Assembly: GCF_009755665.1 (NCBI RefSeq)
Contig: NZ_CP046622.1
Span: forward strand, 2,914,001-2,978,000
DNA: 64,000 nucleotides
Direction: 5' to 3'
Source of the DNA: Variovorax paradoxus
GTDB lineage: Bacteria; Pseudomonadota; Gammaproteobacteria; Burkholderiales; Burkholderiaceae_C
A program made the translations under genes and the position numbers. Of the stretch, positions 1-8,704 are shown one piece after another. The notes beneath the pieces were generated by a model. The model searched no databases. It was given only the letters and a program-made list of their open reading frames with translations, and was not told where the DNA came from. The number at the start of each line of letters is the position of its first letter. Position 1 is the first letter of the stretch.

Positions 1-396
1 CATGATGCGCAGGTTCACCACTTCCAGCACGTCCAGCCCAAGGTTGCGCAGGTTGTCGTGCACGGCCTGCGTCAGCTCCTCGCGCGAAAACGCAGGCAGC
101 CACCCGCCTGTCTCGGAGCGCCGCGCCCCGATCTTGGTGACGATGACGAGGTCCTTCGCATAAGGCGCGAGTGCCTCGCGGATGAGTTGATTGGTGATGT
201 GCGGGCCGTAGAAGTCGCTGGTGTCGATGTGATCGACGCCATTGGCGACCGCTTCGCGCAACACGGCCAGCGCCGCCTCGCGATCTTTCGGCGGGCCGAA
301 CACACCGGGGCCGGCGAGCTGCATGGCGCCGTAGCCGAGCCGATGGACCGAACGGTCGCCGAGGGTATAGGTGCTGGGGGTCTGCATGCTGGACAT
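1..396 (-). CDS. Aldo/keto reductase, 3' part cut by window edge
   Basis: Only the first 132 codons are present; the gene runs off the window start. The protein begins MSSMQTPSTYTLGDRSVHRL and contains GYGAMQLAG, the first-strand signature of the aldo/keto reductase TIM barrel. HIDTSDFYGPH near residue 60 carries the DxxDxY segment with the catalytic tyrosine, and VTKIGARR holds the catalytic lysine. The family reduces carbonyls with NADPH in the cytoplasm; the substrate cannot be told. Two starts are possible, at 396 and at Met4; I chose the outer one. It faces a LysR gene across about 110 bases, a common arrangement for a regulator and its target. Confidence 0.85.
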   Translation of the reverse strand, partial: MSSMQTPSTYTLGDRSVHRLGYGAMQLAGPGVFGPPKDREAALAVLREAVANGVDHIDTSDFYGPHITNQLIREALAPYAKDLVIVTKIGARRSETGGWLPAFSREELTQAVHDNLRNLGLDVLEVVNLRIM

Positions 397-509
397 GATG
401 TTTTTTCCTGGAGTTGAAGAGGTCAATGGAGTCGTGAAGCCAGTCTAGGCAGCCCGTCTCTGTTTGATAAGCCGCCATAATCGGCACGGGCTGTGCAGAA
501 TCCAGAACA

Positions 510-1409
510 ATGAAAGTCGATCTCGAAGATCTCAACGCCTTCGTGGCGGTGGCCGGCGCCAAGGGCTTTCGCGACGGCGCGCGCCTGACCGGCGGCAGCG
601 CATCGGGCCTGAGCGAGGCGGTGCGCCGGCTGGAAGCTCAACTCGGCGTACGCCTGCTTCACCGCACAACCCGCAGCGTGCGGCCGACAGAAGCGGGAGA
701 ACGCCTGCTCGAGCGGCTGAGGCCCGCCCTCACCGAGGTGGAGGCGGCGCTCGACGTGGTGAACGGCTTTCGCGACCGGCCTGCCGGCACGCTCAAGCTG
801 AACGTGCCGATCAGCGCCGCGCGGCTCGTGCTGCCAGCGATCGTGCCGCGCTTCCTTGCCGCCTATCCGAACATCTCTCTCGAAGTGATTGCGGAAGACA
901 GTTTCGTCGACGTGCTGGCCGCCGGTTGCGATGCCGGTATCCGCTACGACGAGCGGCTCGAGCAGGACATGGTCGCGGTGCCGATCGGTCCGCGCTTCCA
1001 GCGTTTTGCGGTGGCGGCAGCGCCCTCCTACCTCGCCCGCCATGGCCGGCCGGAGCATCCGCGCGAGCTGCTGAGCCACAACTGCATGCGCGGCCGTTTT
1101 GCGAGCGGTTCGATGCCGCCGTGGGAGTTCGAGCGCGACGGCGAAACCTTGCGCATCGAGGTGGCCGGGCAGTTGACCGTGCGGATCGGCGCAGCGGCAG
1201 ATCTCTCGGTCGATGCGGCGCTGGCCGGTGCCGGCGTGGTCTACCTGTTCGAAGACTGGCTTCGGCCACACCTTGACAGCGGTGCGCTCGAACCGATTCT
1301 CGAGCCCTGGTGGCCGCGGTTCTCCGGCCCCTTCCTCTACTACCCTGGCCGCCGCTTGCTGCCGGCGCCGCTAAGGGCGTTTGTGGACTTCATTCAACGC
1401 GGGTCGTGA
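510..1409 (+). CDS. LysR-family transcriptional regulator
   Basis: A 299-residue protein of normal LysR length. Residues 1-60 form the winged helix-turn-helix (MKVDLEDLNAFVAVAGAKGF, then the helix leading to LLHRTTRSVRPTEAGERLL). Residues 90-295 form the periplasmic-binding-like effector domain. The segment after the HTH resembles the CrgA/AaeR-type LysR branch. It is divergent from the aldo/keto reductase at 1-396 and probably controls it; the spacer at 397-509 contains an AT-rich patch (tttgataagccgccataat) that could hold a LysR box. No strong Shine-Dalgarno sequence precedes the ATG. Confidence 0.9.
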   Translation: MKVDLEDLNAFVAVAGAKGFRDGARLTGGSASGLSEAVRRLEAQLGVRLLHRTTRSVRPTEAGERLLERLRPALTEVEAALDVVNGFRDRPAGTLKLNVPISAARLVLPAIVPRFLAAYPNISLEVIAEDSFVDVLAAGCDAGIRYDERLEQDMVAVPIGPRFQRFAVAAAPSYLARHGRPEHPRELLSHNCMRGRFASGSMPPWEFERDGETLRIEVAGQLTVRIGAAADLSVDAALAGAGVVYLFEDWLRPHLDSGALEPILEPWWPRFSGPFLYYPGRRLLPAPLRAFVDFIQRGS

Positions 1410-1472
1410 TTACGTCGCCGACGCAGCCAACGCGAGCGAAGCGACTCTTGAGCGCTGACGCCACAGCCGCTC

Positions 1473-2114
1473 CTATTGAGCCGCCTTGGCTTTGGCACAG
1501 GCCAGCATGGCGTCGCCAATTACCCGCTCCCCTTTCGCATTCAGCGCTTTGCCGGCACCTTCGATATCGCGCACCTCCTTGTTCTGGCTCAGCTTGGCCT
1601 TGCCCACCAAGCGGGTTACCTCGATCTCGATTCCGACGATTGCCTTGAGCATGGTGTCGATGTAGTCCTTGGGAGCATCGCTCATCTTCCAGGGCTTTGG
1701 CTGCGACGCCTCTTGCGTGCGGGTGAGCCGTGCCACCATTCCGCGGACATATCGCTCATCGTCCCGAATGGTGGCCCGCCCGTGGGCATGCACCACGATG
1801 TAGTTCCAACTGGGCACCTGCTTGTGGAGTTCATGCTTGCTCGGATACCACTGGGGCGAGATGTAGGAGTCCCCTGCCCTGAACACAACCATCACTTCAT
1901 CGCCGCTGACGATGTCTTCCCACATGGGGTTGTTGCGGGCGACGTGCGAATGCAGCACCAGTCTGGCCTCATCCTTGGCGTCCAGCTCGAACGGAACATG
2001 GTTGGCATCCAAGCCGGTTTTTCCGTGCGTAAACAAGATGCCCAGAGGATTCTTGGCGATCAGGTCGTGCAGAACTTCAGGGCGCGATTCATCGAAATGA
2101 GCAGGAACGTACAT
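1473..2114 (-). CDS. PaiB-family FMN-binding negative transcriptional regulator
   Basis: A 213-residue protein that starts MYVPAHFDESRPEVLHDLIA, the typical PaiB opening. NPLGILFTHG, NHVPFELD, LVLHSHVARNNPMW and WNYIVVHAHGRA match the split-barrel flavin-binding fold of this family along its whole length. PaiB proteins are related to pyridoxamine-phosphate-oxidase-fold FMN/heme proteins, and in Bacillus PaiB represses sporulation and protease genes; the role here is unknown. It faces the MocR-type gene at 2230 across 115 bases, so the two probably share a control region. Confidence 0.88.
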   Translation of the reverse strand: MYVPAHFDESRPEVLHDLIAKNPLGILFTHGKTGLDANHVPFELDAKDEARLVLHSHVARNNPMWEDIVSGDEVMVVFRAGDSYISPQWYPSKHELHKQVPSWNYIVVHAHGRATIRDDERYVRGMVARLTRTQEASQPKPWKMSDAPKDYIDTMLKAIVGIEIEVTRLVGKAKLSQNKEVRDIEGAGKALNAKGERVIGDAMLACAKAKAAQ

Positions 2115-2176
2115 ATCTCTATCTCTGTAATGGGTTGCTGGTGAACGGAAGCGGCCGGCAAAAGTAGTGTGATTTA

Positions 2177-2196
2177 TTCAGGCTCAGTAAACTGAA
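2177..2196. promoter_or_regulatory. Inverted repeat between paiB-like and mocR-like genes
   Basis: TTCAG (2177-2181) and CTGAA (2192-2196) form an inverted repeat with a 10-base spacer in the shared upstream region. A further CAG follows in gaaccag. MocR/PdxR proteins bind short repeats in the divergent promoter of their own gene, so this is a candidate operator. A strong AGGAGG Shine-Dalgarno lies at 2215-2220 for the gene at 2230. Confidence 0.35.
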
Positions 2197-2229
2197 CCAG
2201 TATTCACCTATCTCAGGAGGCCAGAATCC

Positions 2230-3753
2230 ATGCCGCGGACCGCCAATACGCCGGAAGTTCCAGCGATCGGGCAACTCGATCGCAAGGCCGGCGGCCTCGC
2301 ACGGCAACTCGCCCACAAGTTGCGTCAGGCGGTCAAGCGAGGCGACCTCCAAGCCGGCGAAATCCTCCCGTCGACTCGGGCGCTCGCCATTTCGTTGGGT
2401 GTCGCACGCGGTACTGTCCTCGAGGCTTTCGAGCAACTGATTGCCGAAGGATTCCTGGAGGCCGAACAAGGTGGCAGCACGCGCGTCGCCGCATCTTTGG
2501 CCGACATGCCATTGGTTGGTGCCGACGCACGCGAAGGCAAGGCGAGCGGCAAGCCTCTGCCACTGCCCTTGCCATCGGCGGCGTTCGCCCAGATCGCTCG
2601 GCAGTTCATGCCTTTGCCGCCGGTGCCCTTTGCCGTTTCAGTGCCTGCCGGCGTTGCCGCTCCCGGCGAGGTCTGGCGCCGTCTGGGGAACCAGATTCGC
2701 GCGCGCGGCAAGGGGATGCCAAGCGGCTATGGAGACCCTCAGGGTGCCTTGCCTCTGCGCCAGGCGATCGCGGAATATGTGCGACGGTCTCGCTCAGTGC
2801 GTTGCGACCCTGCTCAGGTCATTGTGACGACCGGTACCCAGCAAGGGCTCTATCTGGCCTGCCTGGTGCTTCTGGGCAACGAAGACCATGCGTGGGTCGA
2901 GAACCCGGCCTATTGGGGCATCACCGCAATATTGGAAACCTTGGGGCCCAAAGGCCGCATGGTGCGCGTGCCGGTCGATTCGGAAGGTTTGATCGTAGAA
3001 GAGGGCTTGCGCTTGAGGCCCGATGCACGCGCCGCGTTTGTGACTCCGTCGCATCAGTACCCTTTGGGCATGCCTTTGAGCATGGCGCGCCGAAACGCCC
3101 TGCTGAACTGGGCGCGCGCCAATGCAGCCTGGGTCGTGGAAGACGACTACGACAGCGAGTTGCGATATGCGGGACATCCGTTCCCGTCAATGCAAGGCCT
3201 GGATCCCGATCATGTGATCTATCTGGGAACATTCAGCAAGATCCTCTTTCCGTCGCTGCGGCTGGGATATGCCGTCGTGCCTCCCAGGCTCGTCGACGCG
3301 TTCTGTGGTGCTCGAATGCTGCTGGACCGCCATCCCCCGAGCGCCGACCAGCATGTCCTGGCGGCGTTTATCGCCGAGGGGCATCTGGACCGGCACATCC
3401 GGCGCATCCGAGGCGTCTATGGAGAATGCCGCAGCCAGCTTTCGCAGCTTTTTCAGGAGATGCTTCCCCGTGACCTGGCATGGCTGCAACCCAGCGATCA
3501 GGGCATGCACTCGGTGCTCTGGCTGGCGCCTGGCATCGATGACCAGGCCGTTTCCATTCAGGCCGCCAGGGCCGGCGTGGCTGTGCGCCCGGTGTCTCGC
3601 ATGTATGCGGAAGGCAGCGAACGTTCCGGCTTGATCCTGGGCCTGGGAGCTTTCACGGCCGACGAGTTTGCGGACGCCGCGCGGCGATTGGCGTCCATCA
3701 TCACTGCGGCCGCTCCAACAGGACGCCGAAGGGTCCGTAGCGCCATTCGATGA
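2230..3753 (+). CDS. MocR/PdxR-type regulator (GntR HTH fused to PLP aminotransferase fold)
   Basis: A 507-residue chimera typical of MocR proteins. Residues 20-85 are a GntR winged helix (LAHKLRQAVKRGDLQAGEIL; LPSTRALAISLGVARGTV). From about residue 145 it has the type I aminotransferase fold: YGDPQGALPLRQAIAEYV, then TTGTQQGLYL, EDDYDSELRY and GTFSKILFPSLRLGY, where the lysine of FSK is the PLP Schiff-base site. These proteins bind DNA and sense PLP or an amino compound. The AGGAGG ribosome site fixes the ATG. Its divergent partner is the PaiB-like gene. The 3' end converges on tctA with 39 bases between. Confidence 0.92.
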   Translation: MPRTANTPEVPAIGQLDRKAGGLARQLAHKLRQAVKRGDLQAGEILPSTRALAISLGVARGTVLEAFEQLIAEGFLEAEQGGSTRVAASLADMPLVGADAREGKASGKPLPLPLPSAAFAQIARQFMPLPPVPFAVSVPAGVAAPGEVWRRLGNQIRARGKGMPSGYGDPQGALPLRQAIAEYVRRSRSVRCDPAQVIVTTGTQQGLYLACLVLLGNEDHAWVENPAYWGITAILETLGPKGRMVRVPVDSEGLIVEEGLRLRPDARAAFVTPSHQYPLGMPLSMARRNALLNWARANAAWVVEDDYDSELRYAGHPFPSMQGLDPDHVIYLGTFSKILFPSLRLGYAVVPPRLVDAFCGARMLLDRHPPSADQHVLAAFIAEGHLDRHIRRIRGVYGECRSQLSQLFQEMLPRDLAWLQPSDQGMHSVLWLAPGIDDQAVSIQAARAGVAVRPVSRMYAEGSERSGLILGLGAFTADEFADAARRLASIITAAAPTGRRRVRSAIR

Positions 3754-3792
3754 GTGTCTGCCATAAATGGCCCGACTGCGCACGCTGCGAAG

Positions 3793-5316
3793 TCACTCCT
3801 CGGCCAACGCGCCGTGCACGATGCCCGCGCCGGCATTCTTCTTCTGTGCCTTGACGACGAAGGCCACAACCTGCCACGCGATGAAGACAGCGATCAGCGC
3901 CATGAGCGTGCCGCTGATGGGCCTGTTGACGAACACATTGAAGCTTCCGCGGCTTAGCAGCATGGCCCGGCGGAAGTTCTCTTCCAGCATCGGGCCGAGG
4001 ATGAATCCGAGCATGAGCGGCGCGGCGTCCAGCTCGAGCCGCATGAACATGTAGCCCATGAAGCCGAAGGCGGACGTGATGAAGACGTCTTCGAGATTGT
4101 TGTTGACGCTGTAGGTGCCAATGCAGCAGAAGAACAGGATCGACGGGAACAGCACGCTGTACGGGATCTTGAACACCGAGAGCCAGTAGCGCACCAGCGG
4201 CACGTTCAGCACCAGCAAGAAGACGTTGCCGATCCACATGCTGGCCACCAGGCCCCAGAACAGCTCGGGGTGGGCGCCGATCATGTTGGGCCCCGGCTGG
4301 ATGCCCTTGATGATGAAGGCGGCGAGCATCAGCGCCATCACGGCGTTTTCGGGAATGCCGATGCTCATCAGCGGAATGAAGCTGGTGCGCGCGGCTGCTT
4401 CATCGGCCGCGGCCTGGCCGGCCACGCCCTCGATGCAGCCGGAGCCGATCTCATGCTTGTATTTGCTCACCTTCTTGTCGAGCGCGTAGGCCGCAAACTG
4501 CGCAATGGTCGGGCCGCCGCCGGGCAATATGCCCAGCAGCGAGCCGACCACGCTGCCGCGCAGCGCGCTGGGAATGATCCGCTTGAACTCCGCCCAGGTG
4601 GGAATGAGGTTGATCTTGCCGTTGAAGGGCGAGCGCTCCTCGCGGGAGTCGAGGTTCTTGGTGATCTCTGCAATGCCGAAGCAGCCCAGCGCGATGCTCA
4701 CGATGCCGACGCCGTCGGTCAGGAACGGCATGTCCAGCGTGAAGCGCGCCATGCCGCTGTTCACGTCGGTGCCGATGGTTCCCAGCAGCACGCCAATCAT
4801 GCACATCGCCAGCCCGTTCAGCAGGCTGCCGGTGGTGACGAAGCTCACGCACACAAAGCCCACCAGCATCATCGCGACGTAGTCCGCGGGACCGAACAGG
4901 AAAGCGACCTCGCCCAGCATGGGTGCGAAGAACGACAGCACCAGGATGGCCACCGTGCCGCCGATGAAGCTGGAGAAACCGGCCGTGAAGAGCGCGAGGC
5001 CGGTCTGCCCTTTCAGCGTCATCGCATACCCGTCGATGCAGGCCACGATGCTGCTCGCATGCGGAATCTTCATGGTGATGGCACTCACGCTGTCGCCGTA
5101 TTGCGCACCGTAGTAAATGCCGGCCAGCATGATGAGTGCGCCGGTCGTGGGAATGGAATAGGTCAGCGGCAGCAGCAGGCTGATGGTTGCCAGCGGACCA
5201 AGGCCCGGCAGCAGGCCCACCAGCGTTCCCACCGTGCAGCCGATGGCGCAGAACAGCAGGTTCTGCCACGTGAGGGCGTGCGAAAAGCCGAACGCCAGGT
5301 TGTTCAAGACTTCCAT
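3793..5316 (-). CDS. tctA: Tripartite tricarboxylate transporter large permease TctA
   Basis: A 507-residue, very hydrophobic protein with the TctA hallmark repeated twice: GTLVGLLPGLGPLATISLLL near residues 30-50 and GSLLGILPGGGPTIAQF near residue 265. About twelve membrane helices are expected. It forms the transport path for a carboxylate bound by a periplasmic TctC protein, driven by an ion gradient. The small subunit gene lies 10 bases upstream in the same operon. Unusually, no TctC gene is beside the pair, while four lone TctC genes occur elsewhere in the window. Confidence 0.95.
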   Translation of the reverse strand: MEVLNNLAFGFSHALTWQNLLFCAIGCTVGTLVGLLPGLGPLATISLLLPLTYSIPTTGALIMLAGIYYGAQYGDSVSAITMKIPHASSIVACIDGYAMTLKGQTGLALFTAGFSSFIGGTVAILVLSFFAPMLGEVAFLFGPADYVAMMLVGFVCVSFVTTGSLLNGLAMCMIGVLLGTIGTDVNSGMARFTLDMPFLTDGVGIVSIALGCFGIAEITKNLDSREERSPFNGKINLIPTWAEFKRIIPSALRGSVVGSLLGILPGGGPTIAQFAAYALDKKVSKYKHEIGSGCIEGVAGQAAADEAAARTSFIPLMSIGIPENAVMALMLAAFIIKGIQPGPNMIGAHPELFWGLVASMWIGNVFLLVLNVPLVRYWLSVFKIPYSVLFPSILFFCCIGTYSVNNNLEDVFITSAFGFMGYMFMRLELDAAPLMLGFILGPMLEENFRRAMLLSRGSFNVFVNRPISGTLMALIAVFIAWQVVAFVVKAQKKNAGAGIVHGALAEE

Positions 5317-5326
5317 GATGGTGGGC

Positions 5327-5749
5327 TCAAAAAAGCGGCAGGTTCAGGCCGAGGAGTTTCTGGAGCGCGAACGCCATGGCGATCAGCCCGGCTGAAATCT
5401 TGACGTTGCGCAGCCACGAGTTCGAACTGCCGGCAAAGGCCGAGCAGAACACCATGAAGACGATGCCCGCGGCCATGTCCAGGTACATCGAGATCAACGC
5501 GAAGCCGCAAAGGCTTGCGAGGATGAGTGCGATGTTCTTGAAGTGGAGGTCCAGCCGCACCGGCTCGACGAAGAACGACCGAACCACCGTCGACACGCCG
5601 ATCAGCAGCAGCAGGCTGCTCACCATCACGGGGAAAAGACCCGGCCCTGCACGGCTCAGGTCCCCGATGGGATAGCGAAGCGCCGTGAGGCCGAAGGCCA
5701 GCGCGATTGCCATGAGGAAGAGTCCCCTGGCAAGATTTCTGTTTTTCAT
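5327..5749 (-). CDS. tctB: Tripartite tricarboxylate transporter small subunit TctB
   Basis: A 140-residue protein with four predicted membrane helices: LARGLFLMAIALAFGLTALR, LFPVMVSSLLLLIGVSTVV, IALILASLCGFALISMYL and GLIAMAFALQKLLGL. Size and helix pattern match TctB, the small membrane subunit. YPIGDLSRAGPGLFPVMVS contains the conserved GPGxFP loop of the family. It is the first gene of a two-gene operon with tctA and has no TctC gene upstream; its promoter must lie in the 200 bases shared with the gene at 5950. Confidence 0.88.
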   Translation of the reverse strand: MKNRNLARGLFLMAIALAFGLTALRYPIGDLSRAGPGLFPVMVSSLLLLIGVSTVVRSFFVEPVRLDLHFKNIALILASLCGFALISMYLDMAAGIVFMVFCSAFAGSSNSWLRNVKISAGLIAMAFALQKLLGLNLPLF

Positions 5750-5860
5750 ACGTGCCCGATGTAGTGGGTTGTCGAACGCAACCGGATGCTCTTGCGCCGG
5801 CCTGATCGCAATCTGACGCAGCCGCGAGGGGAACTACGTATCTGCAGACAACCGGTGCCG

Positions 5861-5889
5861 TTGACCGCGATGGCCGGCTGATGTATCAA
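5861..5889 (+). promoter_or_regulatory. Sigma-70-like promoter for the SMP-30-like gene
   Basis: TTGACC (5861-5866) and TATCAA (5884-5889) are separated by exactly 17 bases, which fits a housekeeping promoter (five of six and four of six consensus bases). The predicted start is near 5896, about 54 bases ahead of the GTG start codon at 5950. Confidence 0.5.
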
Positions 5890-5949
5890 GCGAGGCTGGA
5901 GACGTCCTGCCCTTCTCCAGCTTCTTTCATCCTTTTCATGGAGTGATTA

Positions 5950-7185
5950 GTGGCACAAGAAAAAGTCGATCCAGAATTGAATGGTTCGGTACTACGCCGA
6001 AAACTTCTTGGCGGCGTGGGCGCCGCGGTAGGCGCCTCCTTCGTCTTTCCGCGATGGACGCACGCGCAAGCTGCCTCCGGCAAGCCGGCTGCGCCGCCGA
6101 GCACCATCACCCAGCCGCCGCGCGACTTCGGCCCGGGCGGGGCGCCGACCACCTACTTCACCGACCCTGACGTGCTCACGGTCGACCCGGCCTTCGATGG
6201 CCTGCGCCAGCCCAACGCCCCCATCCAGCGGCTGTGGACCGGCGCGCTGTGGTCCGAAGGGCCTGCTTGGAATTCGGTCGGCCGCTTTCTGGTGTGGAGC
6301 GACATACCGAACAACCGCCAGCTGCGCTGGAGCGAGGACGACGGCCACGTCAGCGTGTTTCGCGCGCCTTCCAACAACAGCAACGGAAATACCTTCGACT
6401 ACCAGGGCAGACAGTTGTCCTGCGAGCACCTGACGCGGCGCGTGGTGCGCTACGAGCTCGACGGTTCGGTCACCATCCTCGCCTCGAGCTTCAACGGCAA
6501 GCGGCTCAACTCGCCGAACGACATCGTCCCTCACCCTGACGGCAGCTACTGGTTCACCGATCCGCCCTACGGCGCCCAGCTGTACGAGGGCGCGGTCGAC
6601 GCACCGGGCGGGCCCGCCAACAAGGCCGGCCGGCTCAATCCGAGGCTCGGGCAGCCGCCCGAAATCGGCTCGTACAAGCGCGAACTGCCGACCGCGGTGT
6701 ACCGCCTGGACAAGAGCGGCACGCTCACGCAGGTGGCTGGCGAAGACCTGGTGCCCGACCCGAACGGCCTGTGCTTCTCGCCGGACTTCAAGAAGCTCTA
6801 CATCGTCAGCACCGGGCAGGGGCCGGGCGACACCATTGCCGGCGGCAAGGGCGACATGTATGTGTTCGATGTCGGCTCGGACAACAAGCTCAGCAACGGC
6901 AAGCTCTTCAGCAACTTCATGGTCGACGGCGTGAAATGCGCGCCCGACGGCGTGCGCGCCGACGTCGACGGCAACCTGTGGTGCTCCAGCAATGCGGGCC
7001 GCAGCGTGGGCTACAGCGGCGTCACGGTGTGGACGCCGCAAGGCCGGCTCATCGGGCGTATCCGGCTGCCGGAAGTCTGCGGCAACATCTGCTTCGGCGG
7101 CCCCAAGCGCAACCGCCTCTTCATGGCGGCAAGCCAGTCGCTGTATGCCGTCTACACCGCCACCCAGGGCGCGGCGCCGGGCTAG
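5950..7185 (+). CDS. Tat-exported SMP-30/gluconolactonase-like beta-propeller protein
   Basis: A 411-residue protein. The N-terminus carries twin arginines and a hydrophobic stretch (VLRRKLLGGVGAAVGASFVF) ending near THAQA, a likely Tat signal peptide, so it acts in the periplasm. The mature part has SMP-30/gluconolactonase propeller motifs: EGPAWNSVGRFLVWSDIPNN, LNSPNDIVPHPDGSYWFTDP and LVPDPNGLCFSPDFKKLYI, which supply the metal-binding Glu, Asn and Asp. Members hydrolyse sugar lactones or related esters. The start is GTG at 5950, chosen because ggag ends six bases before it; a usable promoter is at 5861. It converges on 7189 with three bases between. Confidence 0.87.
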   Translation: MAQEKVDPELNGSVLRRKLLGGVGAAVGASFVFPRWTHAQAASGKPAAPPSTITQPPRDFGPGGAPTTYFTDPDVLTVDPAFDGLRQPNAPIQRLWTGALWSEGPAWNSVGRFLVWSDIPNNRQLRWSEDDGHVSVFRAPSNNSNGNTFDYQGRQLSCEHLTRRVVRYELDGSVTILASSFNGKRLNSPNDIVPHPDGSYWFTDPPYGAQLYEGAVDAPGGPANKAGRLNPRLGQPPEIGSYKRELPTAVYRLDKSGTLTQVAGEDLVPDPNGLCFSPDFKKLYIVSTGQGPGDTIAGGKGDMYVFDVGSDNKLSNGKLFSNFMVDGVKCAPDGVRADVDGNLWCSSNAGRSVGYSGVTVWTPQGRLIGRIRLPEVCGNICFGGPKRNRLFMAASQSLYAVYTATQGAAPG

Positions 7186-7188
7186 GCA

Positions 7189-8499
7189 CTACTTCAGGGT
7201 CGCGCCGCCTCGCGCGAGATACTGACTCGAGAGGCGGGCAAACTGACCGCCATCGGTGCTGATCGAAGTCTGGTGGCTGCCACCCGGGCTGAAGACGATC
7301 GCGAACGTGTAGGTATCGCCGTACTCCTGGGTATTGCGCAGCATGTAGTCGACATGGTTGTTCCGGTAGTGCTGATCGGTACCGCCGGGCGTGTCGGACG
7401 GCACGCCCATCGGTGTCTGCCACCACAGGATCGGGAGGCCATTGCCCAGGGCCGCCCGGTAGGCCGAGATCTGGCTCTGGGACTCATGGAAATTCGGGGA
7501 GGTCTGATTGGTTTCGTCCCAATAGAACGGACCGCTTCGCCCCGTGCATTCCGCGGGAGGCGATGGGACTTCGCGGCAGCCCGCGTCGCGGTCGCTCGTC
7601 TGGGCAACGATGAAGTCCGCCTGATGTGCACCAACCGCCTTCATCTGCGCGCCGATCTCCGCAGGGGTGCCGCTCCAGAAGGCAGGCGGGAACCCCATCA
7701 GCGCCTTGGGTGCGATCTGCCTGCCCATCTGCACGAGGCATTGGCCGACGCCTGCGGCGGTGTTCGGCAACCCCGCGCATTCGGGCTGGTTGTTCACGGC
7801 GGCTGTCATCCGCGTCGCATCGCGACCGGGCGCTTGCGATGCAACGAATCCCCAGAAGTCGGGCTCCAGATTGACCAGAACGGGCGTACCGAGGGCTGCA
7901 ATGCGCTGGTACATCAGCCGGACCTGCGCCCAGTAGTTGTTCATGAAGGCGGCATCGTTGAGGATGTTCAGATTGCCTTCCCCGCTCGTTGCCATCTGGT
8001 AGAGCGTGAACATCGGAACCGCGCCGTAGGCCTGGATGGCCTGCGCGGTGAATGTGATGTATGCCCCGTCCGGACTGTTCCAGCTGGGCCAGGCGCCTGC
8101 GCCAACGCCCACGAGGTAGGTGTCGACGATATCCGGGCGAATGTCCTGGCTTTTCATCAGATCGATCGGGCTGCCTGCGCCGAGTCCAAGCAGCACCCGG
8201 GCGGGCTTGCCGAGCGTGGTCACCAATGCGGTGGTTGCCGGCATGGGCGGGGTACTTCCTCCTGTATTGCCGGCCCCACCGGTTCCACCTGTGCCGCCCG
8301 TGTTCCCTGCCCCTCCTGCATTCTGGCCATCGCCGCCTTGGCTGGCGCCATTGCTGCCCGGGATTGCGCCGTTGCCAGCGAATCCAGCCAGGCCGCCTAA
8401 GCCGCCACCTTGACCACCACCACCTCCCCCTCCGCCACAGCCAAACAGAAGCACCGAAAACACCAGTGCAGAAACGCACCCTCGAAAAAACATGATCAT
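7189..8499 (-). CDS. Putative lipoprotein with glycine-rich linker, unknown function
   Basis: A 436-residue protein. MIMFFRGCVSALVFSVLLFG followed by Cys is a lipoprotein signal peptide. After the Cys comes a run of eight glycines and about 70 residues rich in Gly, Asn and Ala (GNTGGTGGTGGAGNTGG), a flexible tether. The globular part starts near ATTALVTTLGKPARVLLGLG and holds LVGVGAGAWPSWNSPDG, VPMFTLYQMA, PVLVNLEPDFWGFVA and LPILWWQTPMGVPSDTPG. The regularly spaced aromatic and acidic segments look like a TIM-barrel glycosidase-like fold; I cannot assign an activity. An upstream in-frame start at 8550 would put a charged stretch before the signal, so 8499 is preferred. No clear ribosome site. 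Confidence 0.7.
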   Translation of the reverse strand: MIMFFRGCVSALVFSVLLFGCGGGGGGGGQGGGLGGLAGFAGNGAIPGSNGASQGGDGQNAGGAGNTGGTGGTGGAGNTGGSTPPMPATTALVTTLGKPARVLLGLGAGSPIDLMKSQDIRPDIVDTYLVGVGAGAWPSWNSPDGAYITFTAQAIQAYGAVPMFTLYQMATSGEGNLNILNDAAFMNNYWAQVRLMYQRIAALGTPVLVNLEPDFWGFVASQAPGRDATRMTAAVNNQPECAGLPNTAAGVGQCLVQMGRQIAPKALMGFPPAFWSGTPAEIGAQMKAVGAHQADFIVAQTSDRDAGCREVPSPPAECTGRSGPFYWDETNQTSPNFHESQSQISAYRAALGNGLPILWWQTPMGVPSDTPGGTDQHYRNNHVDYMLRNTQEYGDTYTFAIVFSPGGSHQTSISTDGGQFARLSSQYLARGGATLK

Positions 8500-8704
8500 G
8501 AAAAGCGCTTGTTTTGATTTAAAGAGAATCGACCGCGGCACATGGCGCACGATCCATGCCCGCGTTGCTCTCGAAGAAAAGCACGCGAATTACCTCCAAA
8601 GGTGACACGCAGCGTCGCTTCAGGCCCGACGTGCGACAAAAAAGATATGCCGCAGCGCAGGTAAAGACGGCGACCGACGTTTTTTTTGTAGAGTCGGGCC
8701 TTCG

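Noticed and set aside
8240..8445. Repeat array or CRISPR-like region
   Set aside because: The repetition is the codon pattern of the glycine-rich linker of the lipoprotein gene; there is no regular repeat-spacer structure.
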